NCBI GenBank assembly: GCA_963786945.1
Contig: CAWBAO010000003.1
Coordinates: 186,001 to 250,000 of the forward strand
Direction: 5' to 3'
Source of the DNA: JADKCZ01 sp963786945
GTDB taxonomy: Bacteria > Myxococcota > Myxococcia > Myxococcales > Anaeromyxobacteraceae
DNA: 64,000 nt
The position numbers and the translations under genes are program-made. Of this stretch, positions 62,425 to 64,000 are shown piece by piece. Under the pieces are notes generated by a model that saw nothing but the letters and a program-made list of their open reading frames with translations, was not told where the DNA came from and made no database searches. Within the stretch, counting starts at the first letter, position 1; every line of letters starts with the position of its first letter.

Positions 62425-63195
62425 ATGACCGCTCCCCTCGAAGGCTTCACCGCGCTGGTCACCGGCGCCTCGTCCGGCATCGGCCTGGCCTGCGCCGAGC
62501 GCCTCGTCCAGGACGGCGCCACCGTGGTGGCGGTGGCCCGCCGCGCCGACCGGCTCGCCGACCTGGCCCGGAGGCTCGGCCCGCGGCTCCTGGCCGTCCC
62601 GCTCGACATCACCGACCGCGCCGCGGTGACCCGCGCCTTCTCCGAGCCGCCCGAGCCGCTGCCGCCGCTCGACATCCTCGTCAACGCGGCCGGCATGGCC
62701 CTCGGCCTGGAGCCGGCCCACCGGACCTCCATCGAGGACTGGGACCGCATGATCGAGACCAACTGCCGGGCGCTGGTCTTCGCCACCCGGCTGGCCCTGC
62801 CCGGCATGGTGGCGCGCGGCCGCGGCCACATCGTCAACATCGGCTCGGTGGCCGGCAGCTACCCCTACCCCGGCGGCAACGTCTACGGCGCCACCAAGGC
62901 CTTCGTCCGGCAGTTCTCCCTGGCCATCCGCTCCGACCTGCTGGGCACCCGGGTGCGGGTCACCAACGTCGAGCCGGGCATGTGCGACACCGAGTTCTCC
63001 ACGGTCCGCTTCGCCGGCGACAAGGGCAAGGCCGACCAGGTCTACGCCGGGATGACCCCGCTCAGCGCCGCCGACGTCGCCGACGTGGTGGCCTGGTGCG
63101 TGAGCCGGCCGGCCCACGTCAACGTCAACACCGTCGAGGTGATGCCGGTGCAGCAGGCCTTCGGCCCCTTCGCGGTGCACCGCACCACGGCCTGA
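62425..63195 (+). CDS. SDR-family 3-hydroxyacid dehydrogenase (YdfG-like)
   Basis: The 256-residue classical short-chain dehydrogenase has TGASSGIG (13-20), the NAAG motif (LVNAAG, 85-90), catalytic Ser141 in IGSVAGSYPYPG, and YGATK with Tyr154 and Lys158. The tail NVNTVEVMPVQQAFGPFAVHR resembles YdfG, an NADP+-dependent dehydrogenase acting on small 3-hydroxy acids such as L-allo-threonine. The Arg pair after the second strand (VARRADR) favours NADP+. It is separated from the kinase operon by 32 bases. Confidence 0.88.
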   Translation: MTAPLEGFTALVTGASSGIGLACAERLVQDGATVVAVARRADRLADLARRLGPRLLAVPLDITDRAAVTRAFSEPPEPLPPLDILVNAAGMALGLEPAHRTSIEDWDRMIETNCRALVFATRLALPGMVARGRGHIVNIGSVAGSYPYPGGNVYGATKAFVRQFSLAIRSDLLGTRVRVTNVEPGMCDTEFSTVRFAGDKGKADQVYAGMTPLSAADVADVVAWCVSRPAHVNVNTVEVMPVQQAFGPFAVHRTTA

Positions 63196-63231
63196 CCGTC
63201 GCCCGGGCGTATCATCGCCGGGGGAGGCGCC

Positions 63232-64000
63232 ATGGAGGGGCAGCCGGGAGGGACGGAGCGGGCGGCGGTGCGCAGGCTGCGGGCCATCCGCAACCTCGGG
63301 CTCATGGCCCACATCGACGCCGGCAAGACCACGGTCGGCGAGCGGCTGCTGTTCGTGGCCGGGCGCACCCACCACCTCGGCGAGGTCCACCAGGGCGACA
63401 CCGAGCTCGACTGGATGGAGCTGGAGCGGGAGCGGGGCATCACCATCACCGCCGCCGTCACCAGCCTGGCCTGGCGCGGCCACGACCTGCACCTGGTCGA
63501 CACGCCGGGCCACGTCGACTTCACCATCGAGGTGGAGCGGTGCCTGCGCGTCCTCGACGGCGCGGTGGCCATCTTCGACGCCGCGCACGGGGTGGAGCCG
63601 CAGAGCGAGACGGTCTGGCGGCAGGCCGACCGCTGGCGGGTGCCGCGGCTGGCCTTCGCCAACAAGATGGACCGGGTGGGCGCCGACTTCGAGGCCACCC
63701 TCCGCTCGCTGCGGACCCGCTTCCCCGGCCACGCCATCGCCCCGGTCCAGCGACCCGTGGGGGCCGCCGACTCCTTCGTGGGCCTCGAGGACCTGGTGGC
63801 GGGCCGCCGCGTCACCTTCACGGATCGTGACGACCCGCGGGCCTTCACGGTGGAGCAGGGGCTCTCGCCGGAGGGGGCGGCGGCGCGGCGGGCGCTGCTG
63901 GCGCTGCTGGCCGACCACGACGAGGCGGCCGCCGACGCGCTGCTGGCCGACCGCGAGCTCCCCCCCGCCGAGCTCTCGGCCGCCCTGCGGCGCGCCACCC
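63232..64000 (+). CDS. Elongation factor G homologue, 3'-truncated by window edge
   Basis: From an ATG with a GGGGAGG site the frame stays open to the window end (256 codons). It has the translational GTPase motifs: AHIDAGKTT (G1), RERGITIT (G2 region), DTPGHVDF (G3) and NKMD (G4), with the EF-G-type spacing. Its neighbour is an SDR gene, not rpsG or tuf, so it is likely a second EF-G copy (EF-G2 type) rather than the str-operon fusA. The N-terminus has about ten extra residues. Confidence 0.92.
   Translation, partial: MEGQPGGTERAAVRRLRAIRNLGLMAHIDAGKTTVGERLLFVAGRTHHLGEVHQGDTELDWMELERERGITITAAVTSLAWRGHDLHLVDTPGHVDFTIEVERCLRVLDGAVAIFDAAHGVEPQSETVWRQADRWRVPRLAFANKMDRVGADFEATLRSLRTRFPGHAIAPVQRPVGAADSFVGLEDLVAGRRVTFTDRDDPRAFTVEQGLSPEGAAARRALLALLADHDEAAADALLADRELPPAELSAALRRAT

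Overview
The window looks like chromosome from a myxobacterium, most likely Anaeromyxobacter or a close relative. The DNA is very GC-rich, with almost every codon ending in G or C. The gene set is that of a diderm: a Bam/Skp/Lpx/Lol block and many lipoproteins. It also carries typical myxobacterial proteins: a Hanks-type kinase with a PilZ-like region, a DUF4388/J-domain protein, and an HNH endonuclease of the type I associate with Anaeromyxobacter. Genus is inferred from gene content, not from a marker alignment. No rRNA, tRNA, CRISPR array, prophage or insertion sequence was recognised.

Layout. 1-2400 (+): partial hemerythrin, YwiC-like membrane protein, CorA transporter. 2675-14954 (all -, read right to left): rimP, nusA, ylxR, infB, ylxP/DUF503, rbfA, truB, a small secreted protein, rpsO, pnp, dut, purB, a classic translation and RNA-processing block. 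Its first gene lies directly behind an intrinsic terminator and a possible competing antiterminator fold. 15150-21242: metallo-hydrolase, two divergent DUF4136 lipoproteins, another lipoprotein, a small exported protein, an SRAP protein, a DUF2238 protein, and a diguanylate cyclase with a CxxCH haem motif. 21358-25949 (-): a CDP-sugar cassette (rfbF, rfbG, rfbH, an RmlC-like epimerase, an RmlD-like reductase). 25988-30543 (-): glycosyltransferase, tlyA, dxs, prenyl synthase. 30649-34927: two glycosyltransferases, a DUF5672 protein, rfbA and rfbC. 34928-37833 (-): otsB, xseA, xseB and a receiver-only regulator with overlapping ends. 37910-42291: DUF4388/J/TPR protein, then hemE-hemN. 42800-44088: a frameshifted HNH endonuclease gene. 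44175-54883 (-): lysS, lolC/E, lolD, bamA, skp, lpxD, fabZ, lpxA, lpxI, DUF167, a cell-envelope operon. 54998-58079 (-): TfoX-like protein, GH57 branching enzyme, DUF4912 protein. 58181-62392 (+): kinase, DUF4390-like protein, NtrY-like histidine kinase. The window ends with an SDR dehydrogenase and a partial EF-G.

How the genes fit together. The right-hand minus block links lipoprotein export (Lol), outer-membrane protein assembly (BamA, Skp) and lipid A synthesis (LpxD, FabZ, LpxA, LpxI). The centre supplies nucleotide sugars (CDP- and dTDP-linked) and glycosyltransferases for surface polysaccharide. These are interleaved with isoprenoid genes (dxs, ispA), which could supply lipid carriers.

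Sequence quality. Several otherwise intact genes (rfbF, dxs, the DUF4912 gene, probably tlyA) are broken by single-base indels. The HNH gene carries about ten, nearly all insertions of one base. Undamaged protein sequence between the breaks means assembly or polishing errors must be considered alongside true pseudogenes.
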